The notes under the pieces: generated by a model | The model's input: only the letters and a program-made list of their open reading frames with translations | Database searches by the model: none | Told to the model about the DNA's origin: nothing | Origin: Mucilaginibacter sp. PAMB04168 | Lineage (GTDB): Bacteria; Bacteroidota; Bacteroidia; Sphingobacteriales; Sphingobacteriaceae | Assembly (NCBI RefSeq): GCF_039634365.2 | Contig: NZ_CP155079.2 | Location: 1-64,000 of the forward strand | Direction: 5' to 3' | Length of the DNA stretch: 64,000 nt | Position numbers and translations under genes: made by a program | Part shown: positions 18,282-26,490 of the stretch, piece by piece | Layout: every line of letters begins with the position of its first letter | Position numbering within the stretch: position 1 is the stretch's first letter

Positions 18282-18313
18282 CAAAGATATAACGGAAATT
18301 TTCAATTGCCAAA
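18282..18313 (-). promoter_or_regulatory. Bacteroidota-type promoter of the metal cluster
   Basis: On the minus strand TTTG (18313-18310), a 20-base spacer, then TATCTTTG (18289-18282), an exact match to TAnnTTTG. Transcription should begin about at the start codon (18277), giving a nearly leaderless message. Confidence 0.7.
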
Positions 18314-18794
18314 TAATTATGCGTTAACTTACTGAAAAGTATGGTGTTACAACAGCTATTTAAAGGTGGAAAAGCCGGCTTGCGCACCGGCTTTCAGTTG
18401 AAAAAATGGAATTTAAAACTATTTTACTTAATGTTCAATCCGTTGCCATTCAGTGCAAGTGCAAAGATGCGTTACAAACGCAAATCATATTAAGCACTCA
18501 TCAAAGAAGAACGCAGAATGACGCGCCCTTTCGCAGCAAAAAGCAGTAAAACAGGTATCCTATAGCGGATAAAAATGCTAACAGAACTAAAGCACCGGTA
18601 GTTGCCGTAAAGGCAATAATCGTTTTTTTTATGAACTGTGATAACAAGGTTATTTATACAGACGTGAAAAGAAGCAATTGTGTTACACCGGAGAATATTT
18701 TTTCGGCCTGCGAAACGGAAGTATGCATGAGCTATTGCTTGCAATGAAGATTTGTGAACGCAGCTAAAAGTTTAACGTGTTTTATTGGCAAATG
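18314..18794. other. Gene-free stretch with one hairpin
   Basis: I see no convincing gene. The only clear structure is the hairpin aaagccgg (18371-18378) / ccggcttt (18387-18394), perhaps a terminator for leftward transcription from the dapF operon. A 47-codon rightward frame from 18406 and an 84-codon leftward frame (18490-18744) have no recognisable composition or context. Confidence 0.5.
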
Positions 18795-19178
18795 CTACTC
18801 TGTGCTACCTTCTTCAAAAATATATCCTTCCACGCTGGTGGCCAGTACAAAGTCATTGTCGTCTTCCGAGATTCCATTGTAACCGTCTTCGCTCTCGTCA
18901 GGATCGAGCGATAAGTAAACTTTGCTGCCAATGTGATAAAATTTGCAGGAATCCACCTGGTAAAGCTCAGCAGCGGGGTTACCTTCAAATCCATTCTTAA
19001 AAACATCCCTGAAAATGAGCATCACATCAGCTTCCGTATAAGCGAGTTCAAACATAATGCTGACGGCAGGACTGCCTTCCACGTCATGCGTTCTAAATTG
19101 CTTAACTACTGCATTCAACAGGGTCAAATCACCGGTTAGGTAGTTAATAATGTCAGAATCGTGGCCAATGAATTTCAT
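18795..19178 (-). CDS. Hypothetical protein co-transcribed with dapF
   Basis: 127 residues, acidic, with no signal peptide or membrane helix. Seen: MKFIGHDSDIINYLTGD, a central LIFRDVFKNGFEG, and an acidic turn SLDPDESEDGYNGISEDDND. I do not recognise the family. Its start overlaps the dapF stop by four bases, which makes translational coupling likely and supports this start. No link to lysine or cell-wall synthesis can be read from the sequence. Confidence 0.65.
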   Translation of the reverse strand: MKFIGHDSDIINYLTGDLTLLNAVVKQFRTHDVEGSPAVSIMFELAYTEADVMLIFRDVFKNGFEGNPAAELYQVDSCKFYHIGSKVYLSLDPDESEDGYNGISEDDNDFVLATSVEGYIFEEGSTE

Positions 19179-19999
19179 GCCGGTTGTGTTGCTGCTTCAT
19201 ATCCGGTGCTCAGGTCAACCTCTATATCCCCTTCAAATACTCTTTTTGCCGGGCCTTCTAAAAATATGTCGGTAAATTTAGCGCCATCGTAATTAAAGTT
19301 GATGCTCATGTTGCCGCCCAATACTTTAATAGGGGTGGTAATATTACCTGTTTGTTGGTTAGCATGGGCCATAGCCAATGCAACGGCGGTAACACCGGTA
19401 CCGCAGGCATATGTTTCGTCTTCCACGCCACGTTCGTAGGTGCGTACAAAGTACCCTTCATCAAGCGGTTCTACAAAATTTACGTTAATGCCTTTGGTTA
19501 GGTAAGTGGTATTATTGCGTATAGACCTTCCATCGGCAAATACATCTTTATGTGTTAAATCATCAGCCAGCTGTATATAATGCGGAGAGCCGGTGTTAAT
19601 TACATAGTCGTCGCCATCGCGGTTTATGGTATCTACATTGATAATTTGCAGACTAACCCAATCGCCCGATTCTGAAATTTTGGCATAATGCGGACCGTCA
19701 ACTGCCAAAAAGTTGGTCTCGGTGTCAATAACACCCAAGTGTTTGGCAAAGGCTACAATACAGCGGCCGCCATTACCGCACATGGTGCTAGGCTGACCGT
19801 CAGAATTGTAATAAACCATTTCAAAATCGTACCCCTCGCAGTTCTGCAAAAACATAATACCATCGCCGCCAACACCAAAGCGCCTGTCGCACAATGTTTT
19901 GATTAACAGTGGATTATGGTGATCTATCTTGGTAGTGCGATTGTCTACCATTACAAAATCGTTTCCGGCTCCCTGGTATTTATAAAAATGCAGTTTCAT
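19175..19999 (-). CDS. dapF: Diaminopimelate epimerase
   Basis: Interconverts LL- and meso-diaminopimelate for lysine and peptidoglycan synthesis, in the cytoplasm, without cofactor. 274 residues, normal length. Starts MKLHFYKYQGAGNDFVMVDN. The two catalytic Cys are in TMCGNGGRC (about residue 78) and YACGTGVTAVAL (about 200), one in each half of the fold. First gene of a two-gene leftward unit with a small unknown protein; it is divergent from the Do-type protease gene. Confidence 0.96.
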   Translation of the reverse strand: MKLHFYKYQGAGNDFVMVDNRTTKIDHHNPLLIKTLCDRRFGVGGDGIMFLQNCEGYDFEMVYYNSDGQPSTMCGNGGRCIVAFAKHLGVIDTETNFLAVDGPHYAKISESGDWVSLQIINVDTINRDGDDYVINTGSPHYIQLADDLTHKDVFADGRSIRNNTTYLTKGINVNFVEPLDEGYFVRTYERGVEDETYACGTGVTAVALAMAHANQQTGNITTPIKVLGGNMSINFNYDGAKFTDIFLEGPAKRVFEGDIEVDLSTGYEAATQPA

Positions 20000-20097
20000 A
20001 AAGCAGTGTAAATTATCCGGCGCAACACCTCATAACAACAGTAAAAGGCTATCTTCCGGTTTTTAACATTTTTTAACAATAATCGGAATAACTTATT

Positions 20098-20130
20098 ATT
20101 GTTCCTATCGTCTTAATGGTATTAAATTTG
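20098..20130 (+). promoter_or_regulatory. Bacteroidota-type promoter of the Do/HtrA protease gene
   Basis: ATTG (20098-20101), 21-base spacer, then TAAATTTG (20123-20130), an exact TAnnTTTG match; start of transcription expected near 20137, giving a leader of about 35 bases. Confidence 0.6.
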
Positions 20131-20172
20131 AAAAGTAAAAAGTAACCTAGTAAATAAAAAGCAAAAGATAAT

Positions 20173-21723
20173 ATGAGAAAAATTGGTTTAACCTTGTTAA
20201 CTGCCATTGTTGGTGGTGCAATGGCGCTCGGTACTTATAAAGTATTCGAGAAAGATCCGCTGGAAGGGATGACCTTGGAGGAGCGCCAGAAAGTATATTT
20301 TGCCAGCAACCCGTCAACGTCTAACATTGTGTCGTCTGCCGGTGATGTTGACTTTACCCAGGCTGCAGCAGCGGTTACCCCTGCCGTAGTTTACATCCGT
20401 ACAACTTATGCAGCCTCAGCAGGCCGCAGCAGCGGCCGCGATCCGTTTGAGGAAATGTTTGGCGATATGTTCGGCCAGCGTGCACAGCCGCAACAACGTG
20501 CTCCGCAACGCGCTTCGGGTTCAGGTGTTATCATCTCAACCGATGGTTATATTGTAACTAACAACCACGTGGTAGCTAATGCCAGCAAAGTGGAAGTAAC
20601 CACAAATGATCATCGCACCCTGCAAGCTAAAGTAATTGGTACCGACCCTAATACCGACCTTGCCCTTATTAAAGTAAGCGCTACTAACCTGCCTATTGTA
20701 AAATTAGGTAACTCTGACGATGTGCGCGTGGGCGAGTGGGTTTTAGCCGTAGGCAACCCTTTCAACTTAAACTCTACCGTTACTGCCGGTATTGTAAGCG
20801 CCAAAGGCCGTAACATCGGTATACTGGGCCGCGAAGAAGAACAAAGCAGTCCTTTTGACCGCAGTAACTACCAGCAACAGCAACAACCCCGTTTAAACAA
20901 AGCCATCGAGTCGTTCATTCAAACTGATGCGGCTATTAACCCTGGCAACAGCGGTGGTGCGTTGGTAAACACTAAAGGTGAACTGATTGGTATTAACTCT
21001 GCCATTGCCTCACACACCGGTTCATACGAAGGTTATGGTTTTGCCGTACCGGTTAACCTGGCTAAGAAAGTATTGAACGACCTTGAAAAATTCGGTTCGG
21101 TTAAACGTGGTTACATTGGCGTAAGCTTTACTGAGCTGAACCCTGATGTTGCCCAGGAACTAAAAATTAGCACAACCAACGGTTTATATGTTAGCGAATT
21201 GGTTGAAGGTGGTGGTGCCGAAGCTGCCGGTTTACAAAAAGGTGATATTATTACCAAGGTTGAAGGTAACCGCGTATATGAGTCATCAGACTTGCAAGAG
21301 CGTGTAGGCCGCTTACAACCAGGTGATAAATTGCATTTAACCGTGCTACGTAACGGTGCTGAGAAAAACTTTACCGTTACCCTTAAAGGCGAACCAGCCG
21401 CTGCTAACCGTACTGCAGCCGTATCCAAATCGGCCGAGGAGTTATATAACAAGTTAGGTGCCAGCTTCCAGCCTTTAACCCAGGCACAAAAAGCTAAGTT
21501 TCACTTAAACTCAGGTGTAGTGGTTACTCAGGTTCGTCGTGGCGGTTTCTTTGAGAACTATGAAATTCCTGAAGGTTCTATCATTACTAATATTAACGGT
21601 AAGCCTATCAACAGCACCGGTGATATTGATAAAGCCATTACCAACTTGAAAAACGGACAAATGACCATTGAAGGTTATACCTCAGATGGTATGCGTTTCC
21701 GCAACAGCTTTGATGCGCAATAA
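20173..21723 (+). CDS. Do-type (HtrA/DegP-like) periplasmic serine protease
   Basis: 516 residues: signal or anchor segment (about 5-20), S1C protease domain, then two PDZ domains. The catalytic triad is complete: His132 in TNNHVV, Asp162 in NTDLALIK, Ser260 in GNSGGAL. A loop of Gln and Arg (RAQPQQRAPQ, about 103-113) and QQQQQ (234-238) lies in or near the usual LA-loop and activation regions. The PDZ domains start near GYIGVSF (about 315) and at the C-terminus (GVVVTQVRRGG). Such enzymes degrade or refold misfolded periplasmic proteins. Single gene with its own promoter and terminator. Confidence 0.92.
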   Translation: MRKIGLTLLTAIVGGAMALGTYKVFEKDPLEGMTLEERQKVYFASNPSTSNIVSSAGDVDFTQAAAAVTPAVVYIRTTYAASAGRSSGRDPFEEMFGDMFGQRAQPQQRAPQRASGSGVIISTDGYIVTNNHVVANASKVEVTTNDHRTLQAKVIGTDPNTDLALIKVSATNLPIVKLGNSDDVRVGEWVLAVGNPFNLNSTVTAGIVSAKGRNIGILGREEEQSSPFDRSNYQQQQQPRLNKAIESFIQTDAAINPGNSGGALVNTKGELIGINSAIASHTGSYEGYGFAVPVNLAKKVLNDLEKFGSVKRGYIGVSFTELNPDVAQELKISTTNGLYVSELVEGGGAEAAGLQKGDIITKVEGNRVYESSDLQERVGRLQPGDKLHLTVLRNGAEKNFTVTLKGEPAAANRTAAVSKSAEELYNKLGASFQPLTQAQKAKFHLNSGVVVTQVRRGGFFENYEIPEGSIITNINGKPINSTGDIDKAITNLKNGQMTIEGYTSDGMRFRNSFDAQ

Positions 21724-21744
21724 GCATCCCTATTGATTAAAAAG

Positions 21745-21779
21745 AAAGTCCGGCTACTGGAAACAGGCCGGACTTTTTT
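21745..21779 (+). terminator. Intrinsic terminator after the Do-type protease gene
   Basis: Stem aaagtccgg (21745-21753) / ccggacttt (21768-21776) followed by a T run; 22 bases after the stop codon. Confidence 0.85.
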
Positions 21780-21903
21780 GTAGAATTAATATTGGTTTTT
21801 AAGCAAACCTGTACTTAATCAAATTACAAAACTTGTCTTCTCAAACTACAGTAGAGAATCTTATTAAAACCGACAAGTTAATTGCTTTAAATTCAGTTAA
21901 CTA

Positions 21904-22326
21904 CTAAAACCTAAATGCTCTGCCTTCCATCCATGATTGTAACAAAATAACAGCCGATACGGTATCAACCAGCGCTTTATCCTGCCGACCTGCTTTTTTT
22001 ACACCACCGGCCAGTATAGCCGCCGATGCCATTTTGGAGGTAAAGCGCTCATCCAGCATTTCGACCGGAACATCAGGGAAAGTCTTTTTTAAAAGATTAG
22101 CGAAGCCCTTTACATGCATGGCCGATTGCGACGGAGTATTGTCCATTTGCTTGGGCTCACCCACCACAAAAACTTCCACCTGCTCAGTTTGCAGGTACTT
22201 TTTCAGGAATTCTACAATTTGATTAGGATGTACGGTTTGCAGGCCGGTGGCAATCATTTGCATAGGGTCGGTTACGGCAATACCTATGCGCTTGGTACCA
22301 TAATCAAAAGCCATTATTCTGGGCAT
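21904..22326 (-). CDS. ruvX: YqgF/RuvX family nuclease (putative pre-16S rRNA nuclease)
   Basis: 140 residues, RNase H-like fold. [17 protein letters not shown] carries the first catalytic Asp, [10 protein letters not shown] the second region, [10 protein letters not shown] the conserved Glu and Arg, and [13 protein letters not shown] the last Asp. The family processes the 5' end of 16S rRNA and was first proposed as a Holliday-junction resolvase. Monocistronic, leftward, with an exact promoter match at 22394-22425 and divergent from the holB-like operon. Confidence 0.9.
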   Translation of the reverse strand: MPRIMAFDYGTKRIGIAVTDPMQMIATGLQTVHPNQIVEFLKKYLQTEQVEVFVVGEPKQMDNTPSQSAMHVKGFANLLKKTFPDVPVEMLDERFTSKMASAAILAGGVKKAGRQDKALVDTVSAVILLQSWMEGRAFRF

Positions 22327-22393
22327 ATAGCTGAGTGTTGAGATTTGCTTACGGAGATTATAACCGTAGTTAAAAGAAATATCATTTAAATTT

Positions 22394-22425
22394 CAAAGAT
22401 AACCTATCCCTCGCAATGTCTCAAA
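22394..22425 (-). promoter_or_regulatory. Bacteroidota-type promoter of ruvX
   Basis: On the minus strand TTTG (22425-22422), 20-base spacer, TATCTTTG (22401-22394). The upstream box falls inside a heptamer tandem repeat, so repeat changes could alter promoter strength. Confidence 0.6.
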
Positions 22426-22446
22426 TCTCATATCTCACATCTCAAT
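22419..22446. repeat. Four tandem heptamers (TCTCAnn)
   Basis: Four adjoining 7-base units: tctcaaa, tctcata, tctcaca, tctcaat. They lie between the divergent ruvX and holB-like genes and overlap the ruvX -33 box. Confidence 0.75.
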
Positions 22447-22467
22447 ACTAATTATTACCTTGCACCA

Positions 22468-23607
22468 ATGCAGTTTAAAGAAATAGTAGGGCAACAAGCT
22501 GTAAAGCAACGTTTATTAAATACCGTTAGCGAGAACAGGGTAAGTCATGCTCAATTGTTTTTGGGACCTGAAGGCTCGGGCAGTTTAGCCCTGGCAGTAG
22601 CATACGCACAGTATTTGTCGTGCGAAGATAAGCAACCCGAAGATTCATGCGGGGTTTGTTCTTCGTGCCGTAAGTATGAAAAGTTGGTGCACCCCGATCT
22701 GCATTTTTCGTATCCGTTTTTTGCTTCAGACAAAAATGATACGTCTTTAAGTTTTATTGAGCAATGGCGCGAGGCCTTGCTGGCTAATCCGTACCTGAGT
22801 CTGGATATTTGGCGCGGATACCAGGATTCACAAAACAAACAGGCTAATATTAACATTGCCGAGTGCCACCAAATAATCAAAAAACTGAGTCTAAAACCGT
22901 TTGAATCGGTTTACAAAATTTTGATTTTATGGCTGCCCGAGTACCTGGATAAAGAAGGCAATACGCTGCTCAAAATTATTGAGGAGCCACAGCCTAATAC
23001 AGTTTTTTTGCTGGTAGCACAAAATCAGGATCAGATATTGAACACCATTCTCTCACGTACGCAGTTGGTAAAAATTCCGGGACTGAGTTATGAAGAGGTG
23101 CGAAGCTATTTGGTTAACGAGCGTGGGGTACCTAACCAAACAGCCGAAGAGACCGCTTATTTGAGCAACGGTAACTTAACCGAAGCGCTTGGCATGCTGC
23201 AGCAGGAAACCAATAGTTTTCATGCTGATTTTGTAGACTGGCTGCGTAAGTGCTATAGCAACAAGGGGCTGGAGATGATGAAGTTTGTGGACCGTGTAGC
23301 TAAAGCAGGGCGCGAATCGCAAAAGAACTTTATACGCTACGGTATTAGCTATATCCGTGAGTGCTGCCTGTTACTGAGCGATGCCGGCAACCTGGTACAT
23401 TTACCTGCGGCCGAAAAGGAGACAGCGCAAAAAATGGCCGGCGTAATGACACTTGATATGGCCGAAGCCATTAGCGAAGTGCTTGAACAGGCTCATTATG
23501 CGGTGGAACGAAATGCAAATCCTAAAATTTTATTTTTAGATGTATCTTTGCAGATTATTAAAATTTTACACTTTAAAATACTCCCTAAGGGGAATCAATA
23601 TATATAA
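22468..23607 (+). CDS. holB: DNA polymerase III delta-prime subunit (clamp loader)
   Basis: 379 residues, AAA+ clamp-loader fold. FKEIVGQQAVKQRLLN at the start, a P-loop region without the Lys-Thr of active ATPases (GPEGSGSLAL, about 31-40), and a four-Cys zinc module (CEDKQPEDSCGVCSSC, about 53-68). EPQPNTVFLLVA and LSRTQLVKIPGL follow as in delta-prime. A degenerate P-loop fits delta-prime, the ATP-inactive clamp-loader subunit. Six bases upstream of ricT, so the two form an operon ending with gldH. Confidence 0.88.
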   Translation: MQFKEIVGQQAVKQRLLNTVSENRVSHAQLFLGPEGSGSLALAVAYAQYLSCEDKQPEDSCGVCSSCRKYEKLVHPDLHFSYPFFASDKNDTSLSFIEQWREALLANPYLSLDIWRGYQDSQNKQANINIAECHQIIKKLSLKPFESVYKILILWLPEYLDKEGNTLLKIIEEPQPNTVFLLVAQNQDQILNTILSRTQLVKIPGLSYEEVRSYLVNERGVPNQTAEETAYLSNGNLTEALGMLQQETNSFHADFVDWLRKCYSNKGLEMMKFVDRVAKAGRESQKNFIRYGISYIRECCLLLSDAGNLVHLPAAEKETAQKMAGVMTLDMAEAISEVLEQAHYAVERNANPKILFLDVSLQIIKILHFKILPKGNQYI

Positions 23608-23613
23608 AATAAA

Positions 23614-25014
23614 ATGGGATGTGGAAGTTGCTCAACCGGGGGCGGATGTACACCGGCAGGCTGCAAAAGCAATGGGTCATGCATGACCAATGGCTGCAGT
23701 AAGCTGGATGTATATGATTGGCTGGCACACATGGATATGCCAACCAACTATAAGCCTTTCCAGGTAGTTGAGATTAAATTTAAAGGATCGCGTAAGGATT
23801 TTTACCTTAACGCCGACAATATATACTTAGAAGCAGGTGAACTGGTTGCTGTTGAAACGGCTACGGGCGGCTATGATATTGGCCACGTATCGTTAACTGG
23901 CGAGCTGGTGCGCATGCAAATGGTAAAACGCCATGTTAAAGAGGCCGATGTAACCAAAAAAATCTATCGCCGGGCTACGCCTGCCGATGTTGATAAGTGG
24001 AAACTAGCCAAGGAAATGGAATGGGAAACGATGCACAAAGCCCGTAAACTGGCTTTGGATCTTAACTTATCCATGAAGATAAGCGATGTTGATTACCAGG
24101 GCGATAAAACCAAAGCTACTTTTTACTACACTGCCGAAGGCCGGGTTGATTTCAGGGAACTGATTAAAAAGATGGCTGAATCTTTCCGTATCCGTATCGA
24201 GATGCGTCAGATAGGCATGCGTCAGGAAGCCAGCCGCCTGGGTGGTATTGGTTCATGTGGCAGAGAGCTATGCTGCTCAACTTGGTTAACTGATTTTAAA
24301 ACAGTATCAACCTCGGCAGCGCGTTATCAAAACTTATCTTTAAACACACTTAAGCTGGCTGGCCAATGCGGTAAGTTAAAATGCTGTTTAAATTACGAGT
24401 TAGACGGTTACATGGATGCCCTAAAGCATATACCCGATAACGTAAACTACTTACGTACCGAAAGAGGTGATGCCCGTTTACAAAAAACCGATATTTTTAA
24501 ACGCATGATGTGGTTCAGCCTGCCCGGTGCCGAAAACTGGATACCGCTGCCCATTGAACGTGTCAAGGAAATACAAAAGCTTAACAAGGAAGGCATAACG
24601 CCTGAAGACCTGGGTGAAGCCGTTGAAATGGAGACACCAGCAGCTAAGGTTTTAGATTATGAAAACGTAGTTGGCCAGGATAGCCTTACCCGATTGGATG
24701 AACGCCACCAAAACAGGAACAGAAAGAAGAATAAAAAACCTAATACAAGTAGCCAGAATGCGCAACAGGCTGGCGACAGAAAGCCACAGCAAAATAATCA
24801 GCAAAGACCAAACAATCAGCCTAAACCAAACCAGCAAAAGCCCGCACCTGCACAAGTTTCTCCTGATGTAGTAAAGCCTGCCGCACCTATGGCGGATGGA
24901 GAGAAGGCAGAAGGCGCTAACCCGGCTAAGCGCAATAACCGCAGGCACAGGCCAAACCGTAACCGTGGCAATAACAACAATAATAACCAACAACCCCGTA
25001 GCCCAGAGGCATGA
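23614..25014 (+). CDS. ricT: RicT/YaaT-like PSP1-domain protein
   Basis: 466 residues. N-terminal Cys-rich segment (about 1-30, six Cys), PSP1 core, then FRIRIEMRQIGMRQEASRLG and two Cys groups, SCGRELCC (about 209-216) and CGKLKCC (about 249-255), the iron-sulfur ligands of RicT. In Bacillus, RicT joins RicA and RicF in an FeS complex acting on RNase Y. The last 100 residues (about 360-466) are a disordered Asn/Gln/Lys/Pro tail of a kind suited to RNA binding. In the operon holB-ricT-gldH; the stop overlaps gldH by four bases. Confidence 0.88.
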   Translation: MGCGSCSTGGGCTPAGCKSNGSCMTNGCSKLDVYDWLAHMDMPTNYKPFQVVEIKFKGSRKDFYLNADNIYLEAGELVAVETATGGYDIGHVSLTGELVRMQMVKRHVKEADVTKKIYRRATPADVDKWKLAKEMEWETMHKARKLALDLNLSMKISDVDYQGDKTKATFYYTAEGRVDFRELIKKMAESFRIRIEMRQIGMRQEASRLGGIGSCGRELCCSTWLTDFKTVSTSAARYQNLSLNTLKLAGQCGKLKCCLNYELDGYMDALKHIPDNVNYLRTERGDARLQKTDIFKRMMWFSLPGAENWIPLPIERVKEIQKLNKEGITPEDLGEAVEMETPAAKVLDYENVVGQDSLTRLDERHQNRNRKKNKKPNTSSQNAQQAGDRKPQQNNQQRPNNQPKPNQQKPAPAQVSPDVVKPAAPMADGEKAEGANPAKRNNRRHRPNRNRGNNNNNNQQPRSPEA

Positions 25015-25499
25015 AGTTAGTAGGTAAACTATGTTCGTATTTGTTATTGAGCTGTGTTATGATCAGCTCCATAACAGGTTGTACTGACCCTAACCGTGTA
25101 ATGGACGAGAATAAGTCTGTTACTAACCATAACTGGAGTTATGGCAACAAAATAAAGTTTGATATTGACATAGCCGATGCCAATATTGCTTATAACTTAT
25201 ACATTAACGTACGGGTAACATCCAATTACCGGTACTCCAACATGTTTGTATTAGTGTACCAAAATGGTGGCCCGGCTAAAAAGGCAGCTATTACACGTTA
25301 CGAGCTAAAGCTGGCCAGCCCAACAGGCGAGTGGCTGGGCAAAGGGTCGGGCAGTATGTATAGCTACCAGATACCGTTTAAAACGAACTACCGCTTTCCG
25401 GCCAAAGGCAAATACCATTTCGAGATTGAGCAAAACATGCGCGATAACCCGTTGCGCTCAGTAAGTGATGTGGGTTTGCGGGTTGAAAAAGCTGAATAA
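25011..25499 (+). CDS. gldH: Gliding-motility lipoprotein GldH
   Basis: 162 residues, lipoprotein signal ending SITGC (Cys about residue 25). The mature protein has the GldH pattern: HNWSYGNKIKFDIDI, YNLYINVRVTSNYRYSNMF, YELKLASPTGEWLGKG, and the C-terminal GKYHFEIEQNMRDNPLRSV. GldH is needed for gliding motility and stability of the GldK-N/SPR machinery in Flavobacterium; in Sphingobacteriaceae it is often kept without gliding. Overlaps ricT by four bases. A large hairpin begins in its last codons. Confidence 0.9.
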   Translation: MKLVGKLCSYLLLSCVMISSITGCTDPNRVMDENKSVTNHNWSYGNKIKFDIDIADANIAYNLYINVRVTSNYRYSNMFVLVYQNGGPAKKAAITRYELKLASPTGEWLGKGSGSMYSYQIPFKTNYRFPAKGKYHFEIEQNMRDNPLRSVSDVGLRVEKAE

Positions 25500-25551
25500 A
25501 GTAAGTACTATGTTAAAAGCTGTTTTAATCATAGTACTTACTTTATTTTTT
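25495..25551 (+). promoter_or_regulatory. Large perfect hairpin over the gldH stop and the next start codon
   Basis: 18-base arm aataaagtaagtactatg (25495-25512) is a perfect inverse of 25530-25547. The 17-base loop itself pairs ttaaaa (25513-25518) with ttttaa (25523-25528), giving 24 base pairs with one bulged T and a GCTG loop. Six T follow the stem (25546-25551). The hairpin holds the gldH stop and the ATG (25510) of the next gene, so it may end transcription or hide the start codon. Confidence 0.8.
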
Positions 25552-26142
25552 GCCTGTAATATTTACGCTCAAACCAACACTACCTCAATTAAAAGCAAAA
25601 GTCATAATAAACTAACCGGAGATTTTTGGATAGATTATTTTGCTATTAAACACAATCCATACAAAGATTCCATTGATGGAAAACCGGTTAAATTTTACCT
25701 TGACCATCCTAAGGTTGCTCCAATAGCTAAAAACTTTTATAAAGGCAAATACAGGCCCTCAGACAATGATTCAACGAGTTTGCTGCTGTCTTTGTGTTTA
25801 ACCAATAATGCTGAAATCAGGCCCTTTTACCGTTGGTGTCTTAATGCCACAATTGAGATTGCTGATGGCGCCCTGAGTGAATATCCGGGTGAGCCGGCAC
25901 TTAATTATGTGATAAAATATCCAAAAGAATTTTTCGGTTATATGGATAAAGATAAATCCGGAATTCGATATAAAAATTGGGTACAAATAATAGCTTATAG
26001 CGGGCTTCCATCTTATAACAACATTACTTTTGTAAAAAAGTATATTGTAACCAGGCTAACCGCTAATTGTAGCAACTGTACTATTACCTATAAGCATAAG
26101 ATACAGAAACTTGCTACAGATGTTTCTAAAGCCTTAAATTAA
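25510..26142 (+). CDS. Hypothetical secreted protein
   Basis: 210 residues from the ATG at 25510, chosen because it opens a normal signal peptide (MLKAVLIIVLTLFFACNIYA). The mature part has no domain I recognise. Seen: WIDYFAIKHNPYKDSIDGK, SLLLSLCLTNNAEIRPFYRWCL, a Tyr-rich middle, and a late CSNCTI Cys pair. Base composition is AT-richer than ricT or rmuC, which hints at a separate history. Its start codon lies inside the hairpin at 25495-25551, so expression depends on read-through or on melting of that structure. Confidence 0.65.
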   Translation: MLKAVLIIVLTLFFACNIYAQTNTTSIKSKSHNKLTGDFWIDYFAIKHNPYKDSIDGKPVKFYLDHPKVAPIAKNFYKGKYRPSDNDSTSLLLSLCLTNNAEIRPFYRWCLNATIEIADGALSEYPGEPALNYVIKYPKEFFGYMDKDKSGIRYKNWVQIIAYSGLPSYNNITFVKKYIVTRLTANCSNCTITYKHKIQKLATDVSKALN

Positions 26143-26187
26143 ATGAAACCCTTTTTTCGATAGCCTGTTTTAATTCTAAATCATATT

Positions 26188-26439
26188 ATGAAAAAGCTGG
26201 CTTATACTTTACTCTTTGGCGCTTTTATATTAACAGCTTGCCAACAATCTACCAGTAAAACGGGCGGCGATGTAGCAGACTCAGGAATGGCTGGCAGCTC
26301 GGGCCCGGCCGATACCGGCATGAAGAGCGGTACGCCAATGGGTACAGCAACCGGTGTTTCTGATACCAGCACCACTGCCAGCAAAGATGGTGTAGCTAAC
26401 CCTACTGTTGATACAACAGGCAAAAGAAAACCTCAGTAA
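26188..26439 (+). CDS. Small Gly/Ser/Thr-rich lipoprotein
   Basis: 83 residues. Lipoprotein signal MKKLAYTLLFGAFILTAC with the Cys at 18; the mature 65 residues are low-complexity Gly, Ser, Thr, Asp and Met, with no fold expected. Similar short disordered lipoproteins are frequent in Sphingobacteriaceae. Function unknown. 45 bases after the hypothetical secreted protein and 51 before rmuC. Confidence 0.65.
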   Translation: MKKLAYTLLFGAFILTACQQSTSKTGGDVADSGMAGSSGPADTGMKSGTPMGTATGVSDTSTTASKDGVANPTVDTTGKRKPQ

Positions 26440-26490
26440 TATTAGCATTTATCGAAAATCCTTCTTTCATTTGCTAAATTTTTTATCAGG

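Noticed and set aside
18490..18744. 84-codon leftward frame
   Set aside because: Cys- and Ile-rich with no signal, domain or gene-like context; treated as noncoding.
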